Positions 54,579-62,241 of a stretch of DNA of 64,000 nt are shown here, piece after piece. The translations under genes and the position numbers were made by a program. This stretch comes from Pseudomonas guariconensis (lineage in GTDB: Bacteria > Pseudomonadota > Gammaproteobacteria > Pseudomonadales > Pseudomonadaceae): positions 62,001 through 126,000 of the forward strand of contig NZ_FMYX01000003.1 of assembly GCF_900102675.1 (NCBI RefSeq), given 5' to 3'. The notes under the pieces were generated by a model. That model was given only the letters and a program-made list of their open reading frames with translations. It ran no database searches and had not been told where the DNA came from. Position 1 is the first letter of the stretch. Every line of letters begins with the position of its first letter.

Positions 54579-55343
54579 ATGAAAGTATCCCAGGTTATAC
54601 GAAGACTGAATTGCCTTTCGGTTGCAGAGCCCAAGACGGCTTTCAGTTCAACGCGAGCATCCTTTACGCCTAGATTCTCTTTCGACGAAAAAGTGGAAAG
54701 TGATTTGGAGGCGTGGGGGGACATTTCGAAGTATGGGCTGTGTCTGGTGCATGCTTTGGGCATTAGCTCTTTTGGGGGCGAGTTATTCCAAAGAAGAGCG
54801 CAGGATGTGTTGAGGGGGTGGGACGTAATTTCCACGTCCATGATTGCACGTAATCGTATCCGGCGACAGGCCCAAGCACACAATCTCCCAAACCGGATTC
54901 TTCGACAGATCGATAGCTGCAATTGTCTGTACGCCAATCTGGGGCTGATTTTAAAAGTACCTCCCCAAAATATATTAGGTACTCACGAGTATGATGTTTT
55001 CTTTCCGACTCATGCGCCGGCGGCACACTACGAATTTGCATCTCGAATACTGGCAAGGCGAACGGCAAAAGGAAAACTTTTCAATGAAGACCTGTTTACC
55101 AAGATTGAGTCACCTGCCGAGATCCTGAAGAAAACCATCACGCCAAGTGCCGTGTACAACGAGATATTGGTCGTTACCCGACCCAATGTCAGGGTGCACT
55201 TTTCGGCGACGGAAGAGGTTAGGGTGCAAGGCATTATTTACTCGCAGCATGGAAACGCTTTCATCCGAGACAAAAGGCGGGATCAGCTTATGCTAGACAG
55301 GTTGTGTCAGGTTAATCCGGATTTAGCTGTCGAATACATATGA
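54579..55343 (+). CDS. H-STS-E paralog 6
   Basis: A 254-residue protein: FSFDEKVESDLEAWG, GLCLVHA (His58), WDVISTSMI (Ser85-Ser87), [31 protein letters not shown] (Glu195), VRVQGI and VNPDLAVEY. The ATG at 54579 has GAGAGG 4 bases upstream and is preferred over a TTG 12 bases earlier. Residue positions of the key motifs match paralogs 4 and 7 almost exactly. Confidence 0.78.
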   Translation: MKVSQVIRRLNCLSVAEPKTAFSSTRASFTPRFSFDEKVESDLEAWGDISKYGLCLVHALGISSFGGELFQRRAQDVLRGWDVISTSMIARNRIRRQAQAHNLPNRILRQIDSCNCLYANLGLILKVPPQNILGTHEYDVFFPTHAPAAHYEFASRILARRTAKGKLFNEDLFTKIESPAEILKKTITPSAVYNEILVVTRPNVRVHFSATEEVRVQGIIYSQHGNAFIRDKRRDQLMLDRLCQVNPDLAVEYI

Positions 55344-55455
55344 GTCTGGTTGTCGGCCTCGATTTTCCTCGCCGCTGGTTGTTTTCATACACCGCCATAC
55401 TCGATCTGTCAGTGTACATACCATTTGCGCAAAATCTTGCTAGTAGGCTCTTCGC

Positions 55456-56217
55456 ATGGGATGTTTCAGACTTCGATCGCGCGCAGAGTCTCTCTCTGCG
55501 GGCTTGGCGAAGGCGGCATTCAAGCCACGGTCGTCGTGTTCATCGCCGTTGTATTCCTTCGACGAGCAGGTCGAGCGCGATTTACGTGAGTGGGGACGGC
55601 TTTCAGAATATGGCCTATGCCTGGTTCATACGCTCTGTTTGAATGGATTTCAGGCAGGCGCGCTGTCAGCGGGCAGGGCACAGGATGTCTTTAGATCCTG
55701 GGATGTGATTTCAACGTCTTTGGTCATACGCAGGCGTCTGTGGGCACACAGTATCATGCGCAGGAACCGTGCAGGCTTTGTGCAGATTTCGTCTCAGGTG
55801 ACACCCATGTGTCATTCGGTGGGTTTTATATTGGATGTGCCGCCTGAAAATATCCTCGGCACGTTCTCGCGGGATGTACTTTTTCCTACCCATGCATCAG
55901 CCGATGGATACGAGTTTTCCGATGCAGTGCTTAATGGGTTCGAGCAAAACATGATGTGGGCGGGTGGCTTCAGACACATCGAGCCGCCGTTCGAGATATT
56001 GCACCATACCCGAGGTCACGGTGTTTTTTCGGATTATAACGAAATCCTTGTGGTGACCCGACCGTGCGCCAAAATACATTTTACGATGACGAAAGAAGTT
56101 GGCGTCACCGGGATCTTGTATTCCCCAGACAATAGAGGCGCTGATGCCACTGATGACATCAGACTATTACATGCAATGCTTGCATTGAATCCTGAATTAC
56201 AAATCGAGCTGGCCTGA
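55456..56217 (+). CDS. H-STS-E paralog 7
   Basis: A 253-residue protein: [22 protein letters not shown] (His58), WDVISTSLV (Ser86-Ser88), [29 protein letters not shown] (Glu196), VGVTGI and LNPELQIEL. Last of the array; the core genome resumes 95 bases later with a YnfA gene. No partner or immunity-like gene follows. Confidence 0.77.
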   Translation: MGCFRLRSRAESLSAGLAKAAFKPRSSCSSPLYSFDEQVERDLREWGRLSEYGLCLVHTLCLNGFQAGALSAGRAQDVFRSWDVISTSLVIRRRLWAHSIMRRNRAGFVQISSQVTPMCHSVGFILDVPPENILGTFSRDVLFPTHASADGYEFSDAVLNGFEQNMMWAGGFRHIEPPFEILHHTRGHGVFSDYNEILVVTRPCAKIHFTMTKEVGVTGILYSPDNRGADATDDIRLLHAMLALNPELQIELA

Positions 56218-56311
56218 GAACTTCTGCGGTTGCGATGGAACGGTAACCCCTGAGAGCCCTCCATGCTTTGCTTCCGCCTCCGTTATGCTATGCGTCGTTC
56301 AAATGGGCTGG

Positions 56312-56653
56312 ATGACCGGTGTGATCAATTACCTATGGTTTTTCTTGGCGGCGCTGTTCGAGATTGGCGGCTGCTATGCATTTTATCTCTGGCTGCGCCT
56401 GGGCAAGAGCGCTTGGTGGGTAGCGCCTGCGCTGGCCAGCCTGACGGTGTTCGGGCTGATTCTCACCCGTGTCGAAGCGGCGTATGCCGGCCGTGCCTAT
56501 GCCGCCTATGGCGGTATCTATATCGTTGCCTCATTGCTATGGCTGGCGCTGGTGGAGCGGGCTCGGCCGATGGCCAGCGACTGGCTAGGGGCACTGCTCT
56601 GCGTGGCCGGTGCAACCCTCATTGTGTTCGGGCCGCGGTTGCAGCAAGGGTGA
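56312..56653 (+). CDS. YnfA/UPF0060 family membrane protein
   Basis: A 113-residue inner-membrane protein with four helices, related to small multidrug resistance proteins. The family pattern [29 protein letters not shown] (in parts) and [19 protein letters not shown] is clear. A GTG three codons later is another possible start. Transport role unproven for the family. Confidence 0.88.
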   Translation: MTGVINYLWFFLAALFEIGGCYAFYLWLRLGKSAWWVAPALASLTVFGLILTRVEAAYAGRAYAAYGGIYIVASLLWLALVERARPMASDWLGALLCVAGATLIVFGPRLQQG

Positions 56654-56778
56654 TGCAGACAAGGCTGTAGGTGGAATCGCGTGTTTGTGTGGGATGCGTC
56701 TATTTCACCTGCGTAACGTTGTGCGGTTGAAGGCGCCACAGGCAGTCTCTGGTTTTCCGTTGGATTGGAGGGTCAGAC

Positions 56779-56982
56779 ATGTTGGTGATAGGGCGTCAGG
56801 TGGGGCAGGCGATCAAGATCCGGGACGACATCACGATTCGGGTGTTGTCCGTGCAAGGGAGTGAACAGGTGCGTCTGGGCATCAAGGCACCTGCTGATAT
56901 CACGGTAAACCGGGAAGAGATCAGCGACAGCGTCAAACAAGCCCTGGCGCAGCGGCGCCAGGGCAAGCAGTCAGTCGAATAG
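56779..56982 (+). CDS. csrA: Carbon storage regulator CsrA/RsmA
   Basis: A 67-residue RNA-binding translational regulator that binds GGA motifs in leaders. MLVIGRQVGQAIKIRDDITIRVLSV and VRLGIKAPADITVNREEI give the full beta-strand core. The first strand carries GRQVGQ where most CsrA have TRRVGE, so this is a diverged paralog among several in Pseudomonas. GGAGG precedes the ATG. RNA-binding Arg of the second motif (R after VN) is retained. Confidence 0.93.
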   Translation: MLVIGRQVGQAIKIRDDITIRVLSVQGSEQVRLGIKAPADITVNREEISDSVKQALAQRRQGKQSVE

Positions 56983-57198
56983 CTCCCTGGGCACTTCGTG
57001 CTTGGCCAGCAATTGGCATTGCTGACTTTCAAGATCGAACAAAATGAACGCCTGACCTTTGGCCAGTGCCTGGCGGACCCGCAGTACGCGGGTTTCCAAG
57101 GGCGTGTCGTCGCCGTTATCGGTGCCGTCGCGGGTTACGAAGTCCTCGATCAAACGGGTGAGGGTTTCGGCTTCGAGTTGGTCGTAGGGGATCAGCAT
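56971..57198 (-). CDS. YheU/UPF0270 family protein
   Basis: A 75-residue acidic protein of the YheU type: MLIPYDQLEAETLTRLIEDFVTRDGTD, then LETRVLRVRQALAKGQAFILFD. Function unknown. Its stop overlaps the convergent csrA end by 12 bases. Start at 57198; an ATG two codons upstream is possible. Confidence 0.87.
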   Translation of the reverse strand: MLIPYDQLEAETLTRLIEDFVTRDGTDNGDDTPLETRVLRVRQALAKGQAFILFDLESQQCQLLAKHEVPRELFD

Positions 57199-57285
57199 GG
57201 TCACAAAGTCTTGGCTGGGATGGGGGCATGCTACGCCAATCGCGCAGGGCTTGCCTCAGGTGCTGTGCCTCCTCGCGCCAAGCGC

Positions 57286-58470
57286 TCAAGGCTTGTTGCC
57301 AACCAGGCTGTCCACCGCCGGCACCCTTGTCTCGCTTTCCATCTGGGCATCATGCTCCAGCTGATGGCTGAAGCGCTCGAGCGATGCATTTGCAGGGTGC
57401 GAATCGCTGGCGAATACCGGTGGACTGAGCAGATAAGCCGCCAACAAGCGGCTCAGGGCAGCCAGGCTATCGATATGGGTCCGCTCATACCCGTGGGTGG
57501 CATCGCAACCAAACGCCACCAGCGCGGTGCGGATATCGTGGCCGGCCGTGACGGCCGAATGGGCATCGCTGAAGTAATAGCGGAAGAGGTCACGACGCAC
57601 CGGTAGGTCCTGGTCGCCAGCCAGTTTCAGAAGGTGCCGTGAGAGGTGGTAATCATAAGGGCCTGAGGAGTCCTGCATGGCCACGCTCACGGCATGTTCG
57701 CTTGAGGCCTGTCCGGGCGCCACCGGAGCGATGTCGATGCCGACGAACTCGCTCACGTCCCAAGGCAGCGCTGCCGCGGCACCAGAGCCTGTTTCTTCGG
57801 TGATGGTGAACAGCGGGTGGCAGTCGATCAACGGTTGCTGGCCGCACTCCACCACGGCCTTGAGTGCTGCCAGCAGTGCTGCCACGCCAGCCTTGTCGTC
57901 CAGGTGGCGCGCGCTGATATGACCGCTTTCAGTGAACTCCGGTAGCGGATCGAAGGCGACGAAGTCGCCGATGGCTATCCCCAGTGCCTCGCAGTCGGCG
58001 CGGGTAGCGCAGTAAGCGTCCAGACGCACTTCCACATGCTCCCAACTGATCGGCATCTGATCGATGGCCGTGTTGAAGGCATGCCCGCTCGCCATCAGCG
58101 GCAGCACACTGCCGCGGTACACGCCTGTGTCGGTGAACACGCTGACGCGACTGCCTTCGGCGAATCGACTGGACCAGCAGCCCACCGGGGCCAGGGCCAG
58201 ACGGCCGTTATCGAGCAGTTGGCGCACGCTGGCGCCGATGGTGTCCAGATGCGCCGAGACGGCGCGGTCGGGCGTGTTCTGACGGCCTTTTAGCGTCGCG
58301 CGGATGGTGCCGCGGCGGGTCAGTTCGAAGGGGATGCCCAATTCGTCCAGGCGTTCGGCCACGTAGCGTACGATGGTGTCGGTAAAACCGGTGGGGCTAG
58401 GAATGGCGAGCATTTCCAGCAACACGCGTTTGAGGTACTCGAGATCGGGTTCGGGGTGTCCGTTAGACAT
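57286..58470 (-). CDS. M42-family peptidase of the NAGGN osmolyte system
   Basis: A 394-residue metallopeptidase of the M42 glutamyl aminopeptidase type, which accompanies N-acetylglutaminylglutamine amide (NAGGN) genes. Metal motifs: AVSAHLDTIGA (His, Asp), ARHLDDKAGV (Asp), TITEETGSGAA (Glu pair), and a late His in DATHGYERTH. It may recycle the dipeptide osmolyte. It follows ngg on the same strand after a REP-like repeat. Confidence 0.9.
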   Translation of the reverse strand: MSNGHPEPDLEYLKRVLLEMLAIPSPTGFTDTIVRYVAERLDELGIPFELTRRGTIRATLKGRQNTPDRAVSAHLDTIGASVRQLLDNGRLALAPVGCWSSRFAEGSRVSVFTDTGVYRGSVLPLMASGHAFNTAIDQMPISWEHVEVRLDAYCATRADCEALGIAIGDFVAFDPLPEFTESGHISARHLDDKAGVAALLAALKAVVECGQQPLIDCHPLFTITEETGSGAAAALPWDVSEFVGIDIAPVAPGQASSEHAVSVAMQDSSGPYDYHLSRHLLKLAGDQDLPVRRDLFRYYFSDAHSAVTAGHDIRTALVAFGCDATHGYERTHIDSLAALSRLLAAYLLSPPVFASDSHPANASLERFSHQLEHDAQMESETRVPAVDSLVGNKP

Positions 58471-58500
58471 CAGGTACTCCTTGGGTTAACGCTGTTCTCT

Positions 58501-58556
58501 CGCGGGTAAGCCCGCTCCCACAGAGCTGCGCCGAGCCCAATGGGAGCCGGTTTACC
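58501..58556. repeat. REP-like inverted repeat
   Basis: GGTAAGCCCGCTCCCA and the near-inverse TGGGAGCCGGTTTACC, between ngg and the M42 gene, within the NAGGN cluster. Confidence 0.65.
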
Positions 58557-58568
58557 TTGTGCACGGTT

Positions 58569-60311
58569 TCATGTCGGTGCTTGGCTGTGGGGAAAGAGCA
58601 GGTCGACGAAGCGCTCGGCGGTCGGTTGCGGTTCGTGGTTGGCCAGGCCCACCCGCTCGTTGGCTTCGATGATCACGTAGTCCGGCTGCTCGGCATCGCG
58701 CACCATCAGGTCCAGGCCCACCACAGGAATGTCCAGGGCGCGCGCGGCGCGCACGGCGGCGTCTGCCAGCACCGGATGCAGGCGCTCGGTGACGTCTTCG
58801 AGCGTGCCGCCGGTGTGCAGGTTGGCGGTGCGGCGCACGGCAAGGCGTTGTCCAGCCGGCAACACGCTGTCGTAGTCCAGGCCCGACGCACGCAAGGTGC
58901 GTTCGGTCTCCTCATCGAGCGGGATACGGCTTTCGCCTCCGGTGGCAGCCTGGCGCCGTCTGCTTTGGGCTTCGATCAAGGCCTGAATGCTGTGTTTGCC
59001 GTCCCCAATCACCTGGGCCGGGTGACGGATCGCTGCCGCCACCACTTCGAAGCCGATCACCACGATGCGCAGGTCCAGACCAGGGTGATAGCTTTCGAGC
59101 AGTACCCGGCTGTCGAAGCGTTGAGCCTGCTCGACGGCCTGGTTGATCTCCTCCAGAGTGCCCAGGTTGACTGCGACACCTTGGCCTTGTTCGCCATCCA
59201 CCGGCTTGACCACCACTGCGCCGTGCTCTTCGAGAAAAGCCAGGTTGTCATCGGCATTACCGGCCAACTGTTGAACCGGCACGCGCAGACCGGCGGCGTC
59301 CAGAACGTGCTGGGTGAGACGTTTGTCCTGGCACAAGGTCATGCTCACGGCACTGGTCAGATCGCTCAAGGATTCGCGGCAACGGACACGGCGCCCGCCC
59401 AGGCTCAGGGTGAACAGGCCTGCGCTGGCGTCGTCGACTTGCACGTCAATGCCGCGCCGGTAGGCCTCGTCGACGATTAGACGGGCGTAGGGGTTGAGCG
59501 AAGCCTCTGGGCCAGGGCCGAGGAACAGTGGCTGGTTGATGCCGTTCTTGCGCTTGACTGCAAAGGTCGGCAGGTTGCGAAAGCCCAGCTTCTTGTACAG
59601 GCGCTTGGCTTGGCGGTTGTCGTGCAACACCGACAGGTCCAGGTAGGCCAGGCCGCGGCTCATGAAGTGCTCGATCAAATGACGCACCAGCACTTCGCCT
59701 ACGCCTGGGCGGGTGCATTGCGGGTCGACGGCCAGGCACCACAGGCTGCTGCCGTGTTCAGGGTCATCGAAGGCCTTGCTGTGGTTCAGCCCCATGACGC
59801 TGCCGATCACAGCGCCCGTGTCCTCGTCCTCGGCCAGCCAGTACACCGGCCCGCCCAGGTGATGGGGGGTGAGCAGCTCTGGGTTGACCGGCAGCATGCC
59901 GCGTCCTTGGTAAAGGGCGTTGATGGCATGCCAGTCAGCGTCGGCCTGGGCCCGGCGGATGCGAAATCCGCGGAACACGCGTTGCGCAGGGCGGTAGTCG
60001 GTGAACCACAGGCGCAGGGTGTCCGAAGGATCGAGGAACAACTGTTGCGGGGCCTGGGCCAGCACTTGTTGGGGAGCGGCCACATACAGAGCGATGTCTC
60101 GCTCGCCGGGGCGCTCGTCGAGCAATGCCTCGGCGAGCACGGCCGGGTCCGGGTAGGTGTGGCCGATCAGCAGCCGACCCCAGCCGCAATGTACCGCACG
60201 GGGTTGGCCGTGGGGTTCGCTGCCGTCACCGGCCAATTGCGCCTGCAGGCGCTCGTAGGAGGGGGCTTGTCCGCGGAGCAGGCGCTGGCCATAGGCTGTT
60301 TGCGCTTTCAT
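58569..60311 (-). CDS. ngg: N-acetylglutaminylglutamine synthetase (GNAT-ATP-grasp)
   Basis: A 580-residue two-domain enzyme making N-acetyl-glutaminylglutamine. The N-terminal GNAT part (about 110-270) has VGEVLVRHLIEHF and LYKKLGFR. The C-terminal ATP-grasp part (about 290-575) has VVVKPVDGEQGQGVAVNL, VIGDGKHSI and a metal-binding end (VIIEANERVGL). It acts with AsnO, 3 bases upstream. The product protects cells under osmotic stress. Confidence 0.93.
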   Translation of the reverse strand: MKAQTAYGQRLLRGQAPSYERLQAQLAGDGSEPHGQPRAVHCGWGRLLIGHTYPDPAVLAEALLDERPGERDIALYVAAPQQVLAQAPQQLFLDPSDTLRLWFTDYRPAQRVFRGFRIRRAQADADWHAINALYQGRGMLPVNPELLTPHHLGGPVYWLAEDEDTGAVIGSVMGLNHSKAFDDPEHGSSLWCLAVDPQCTRPGVGEVLVRHLIEHFMSRGLAYLDLSVLHDNRQAKRLYKKLGFRNLPTFAVKRKNGINQPLFLGPGPEASLNPYARLIVDEAYRRGIDVQVDDASAGLFTLSLGGRRVRCRESLSDLTSAVSMTLCQDKRLTQHVLDAAGLRVPVQQLAGNADDNLAFLEEHGAVVVKPVDGEQGQGVAVNLGTLEEINQAVEQAQRFDSRVLLESYHPGLDLRIVVIGFEVVAAAIRHPAQVIGDGKHSIQALIEAQSRRRQAATGGESRIPLDEETERTLRASGLDYDSVLPAGQRLAVRRTANLHTGGTLEDVTERLHPVLADAAVRAARALDIPVVGLDLMVRDAEQPDYVIIEANERVGLANHEPQPTAERFVDLLFPHSQAPT

Positions 60312-60314
60312 CGG

Positions 60315-62102
60315 TCAGATTCCTTGTTCGCTGAGCCAGAGGTTCAGGGCGGCCAACTGCCAAAGCTTGGAGCCTCGCAGCGGCGTCAGTTGACCCTGAG
60401 GGTTGCTCAGCAGGCTATCGAGCATGGCCGGTTTGAACAGACCTCGGTCTTGGCTTGGGTCGGTCAGCAGTTCACGAACCCAGTCCAGCGTGGCGCCTTG
60501 CAGGTGCTTCAGACCCGGCACCGGGAAGTAGCCCTTCTTGCGGTCGATCACCTCATGTGGGATTACCCGTCTCGCCGCGGCCTTGAGCACGTGTTTGCCA
60601 CCGTCGGGCAGTTTGAATCGGGCCGGGATGCGCGCCGACAGTTCCGCCAGTCGGTAATCGAGAAACGGTGTGCGGGCTTCCAGGCCCCAGGCCATGGTCA
60701 TGTTGTCGACGCGTTTGACCGGGTCGTCGACCAGCATCACGGTGCTGTCCAGGCGCAGGGCCTTGTCCACAGCCTCGCTGGCGCCAGGGCGGGCGAAGTG
60801 TTCGCGAACGAACTCGCCGGCCGCGTCGCTTTCCAGCAGCCACGGGGCCTGGACCGTGTCGCGATACTCGGCATGGTCGCGGTCGAAGAACGCGGTGCGA
60901 TAGGCCTCATAGGCATCGTCGGCGCCGTCCACCTGCGGGTACCAGTGGTAGCCGGCGAACAATTCGTCGGCGCCTTGGCCGCTCTGCACCCCCTTGCAGT
61001 GCTTGGCCACTTCCCGCGAAAGCAGGTAGAAGGCGATGCAGTCATGGCTGACCATCGGCTCGCTCATGGCGCGGAACGCCGCCGGCAGCTGTTCGAGGAT
61101 CTCGCGCTCGTCGATACGCAATTGATGGTGGCGCGTGCCGTAGTGGCGGGCGATCAGGTCCGAATACTGGAACTCGTCCCCGCGCTCGCCGCCGGCATCT
61201 TCGAAACCGATGGAGAAGGTCGACAGATCGTCCACCCCTACTTCGCGCAGCAGGCCGACCAACAGGCTGGAATCGACGCCGCCGGAGAGCAGCACGCCGA
61301 CGTCCACCGCCGCCCGTTGGCGGATGGCTACGGCGTCGCGGGTGGCGTCGAGCACGCGTGTGGTCCAGTCTTCCAGGTCCAGGTGCTGTTCATCCGGACG
61401 CGGACCGTAGTGCAACTGCCACCAAGTCTCACGCTGCACCTCGCCGTGGCGGTCGATGCGCATCCAGGTCCCGGGTTCGAGCTTCTGCACGTTGGCCAGC
61501 AGGGTACGAGGCGCGGGCACTACGGCGTGGAAATTCAGATAGTGGTTGAGCGCCACCGGGTCGATCACCGGATCGATATCGCCGCCCTTGAGCAGCGCCG
61601 GGAGTGTGGAGGCGAAGCGCAGACGCTCACCGTTGCGCGACAGGTACAACGGTTTGACGCCGAGACGGTCGCGGGCCAGGAATAGGCGCTGGGCGTCGCG
61701 TTCCCAGATGGCCAGGGCGAACATGCCGTTGAGCTTGGGTAGCAAGGCTGCGCCCCAGGCGTGATAGCCCTTGAGCAACACTTCGGTGTCGCCGTCGGAG
61801 AAGAAGCGGTAGCCCAGGGCTTTGAGCTCTTCGCGCAGTTCGGGATAGTTGTAGATGGCGCCATTGAAGACCATCGACAGGCCCAAAGTGTTGTCGACCA
61901 TGGGCTGAGCCGAGGCGTCGGACAGGTCCATGATTTTCAGACGCCGGTGGCCGAGGGCGATCGGGCCCTGGCTGTGGAAGCCCCAGGCGTCGGGGCCGCG
62001 AGGCGCCAGGTGATGGGTGATGCGCTCTACCGCGGCGAGGTCCGCCGGGCGAGGGGCTTGGTCGATGGGGGTGAAACGTAACTCTCCTGCTAATCCGCAC
62101 AT
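60315..62102 (-). CDS. asnO: N-acetylglutaminylglutamine amidotransferase (asparagine-synthase-like)
   Basis: A 595-residue class II amidotransferase that amidates the dipeptide to NAGGN. Cys2 of MCGLAGELRF is the glutaminase nucleophile. The synthetase domain has the pyrophosphate loop LSGGVDSSLLVGLL and SGQGADELFAGYHW. First gene of the asnO-ngg-M42 group. A GCCCC/GGGGC hairpin lies in its leader (about 62135-62152). Confidence 0.93.
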   Translation of the reverse strand: MCGLAGELRFTPIDQAPRPADLAAVERITHHLAPRGPDAWGFHSQGPIALGHRRLKIMDLSDASAQPMVDNTLGLSMVFNGAIYNYPELREELKALGYRFFSDGDTEVLLKGYHAWGAALLPKLNGMFALAIWERDAQRLFLARDRLGVKPLYLSRNGERLRFASTLPALLKGGDIDPVIDPVALNHYLNFHAVVPAPRTLLANVQKLEPGTWMRIDRHGEVQRETWWQLHYGPRPDEQHLDLEDWTTRVLDATRDAVAIRQRAAVDVGVLLSGGVDSSLLVGLLREVGVDDLSTFSIGFEDAGGERGDEFQYSDLIARHYGTRHHQLRIDEREILEQLPAAFRAMSEPMVSHDCIAFYLLSREVAKHCKGVQSGQGADELFAGYHWYPQVDGADDAYEAYRTAFFDRDHAEYRDTVQAPWLLESDAAGEFVREHFARPGASEAVDKALRLDSTVMLVDDPVKRVDNMTMAWGLEARTPFLDYRLAELSARIPARFKLPDGGKHVLKAAARRVIPHEVIDRKKGYFPVPGLKHLQGATLDWVRELLTDPSQDRGLFKPAMLDSLLSNPQGQLTPLRGSKLWQLAALNLWLSEQGI

Positions 62103-62241
62103 AGGTCCTTACCGGTTTTGCCGTTGGGGAATATGCGCCCCGAAATGGGGCACATAAGGAACTGACCCATGGGGGTTGTGAGAGTTTTAGATCAATCCGT
62201 TATATGGGTTAGCGGCCCCGTTGCCGGTGAACCCGGCCTCT

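Larger units (their letters stand above)
50709..56217 (+). other. Array of seven tandem paralogs, H-STS-E family
   Basis: Seven same-strand genes share one domain with motifs in fixed order: [LF]VH, RAxxV then WDV[FI]STS[LM], VPPxNILGTF, FPTH, [IV]x[ST]P, NE[IV]LV..[RK]P, V.GI and a C-terminal L..LNP.L. STS and the last Glu are invariant in all seven. Gaps of 31-123 bases hold no other gene. GC is visibly below the flanks. I do not recognise a named family; the layout resembles ADP-ribosyltransferase toxins. Confidence 0.8.

Noticed and set aside
49574..56217. Insertion sequence or integrase at the island borders
   Set aside because: No transposase, integrase or flanking inverted repeats are visible; the island seems to be a decayed T6SS remnant, not an intact mobile element.
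50709..56217. CRISPR or direct-repeat array explanation for the recurring motifs
   Set aside because: The recurring units are about 0.8 kb protein genes with diverged DNA; there are no short regular repeats and spacers.
59610..61685. A 691-codon open frame antisense to ngg and asnO
   Set aside because: Shadow frame spanning two firmly identified genes on the other strand.
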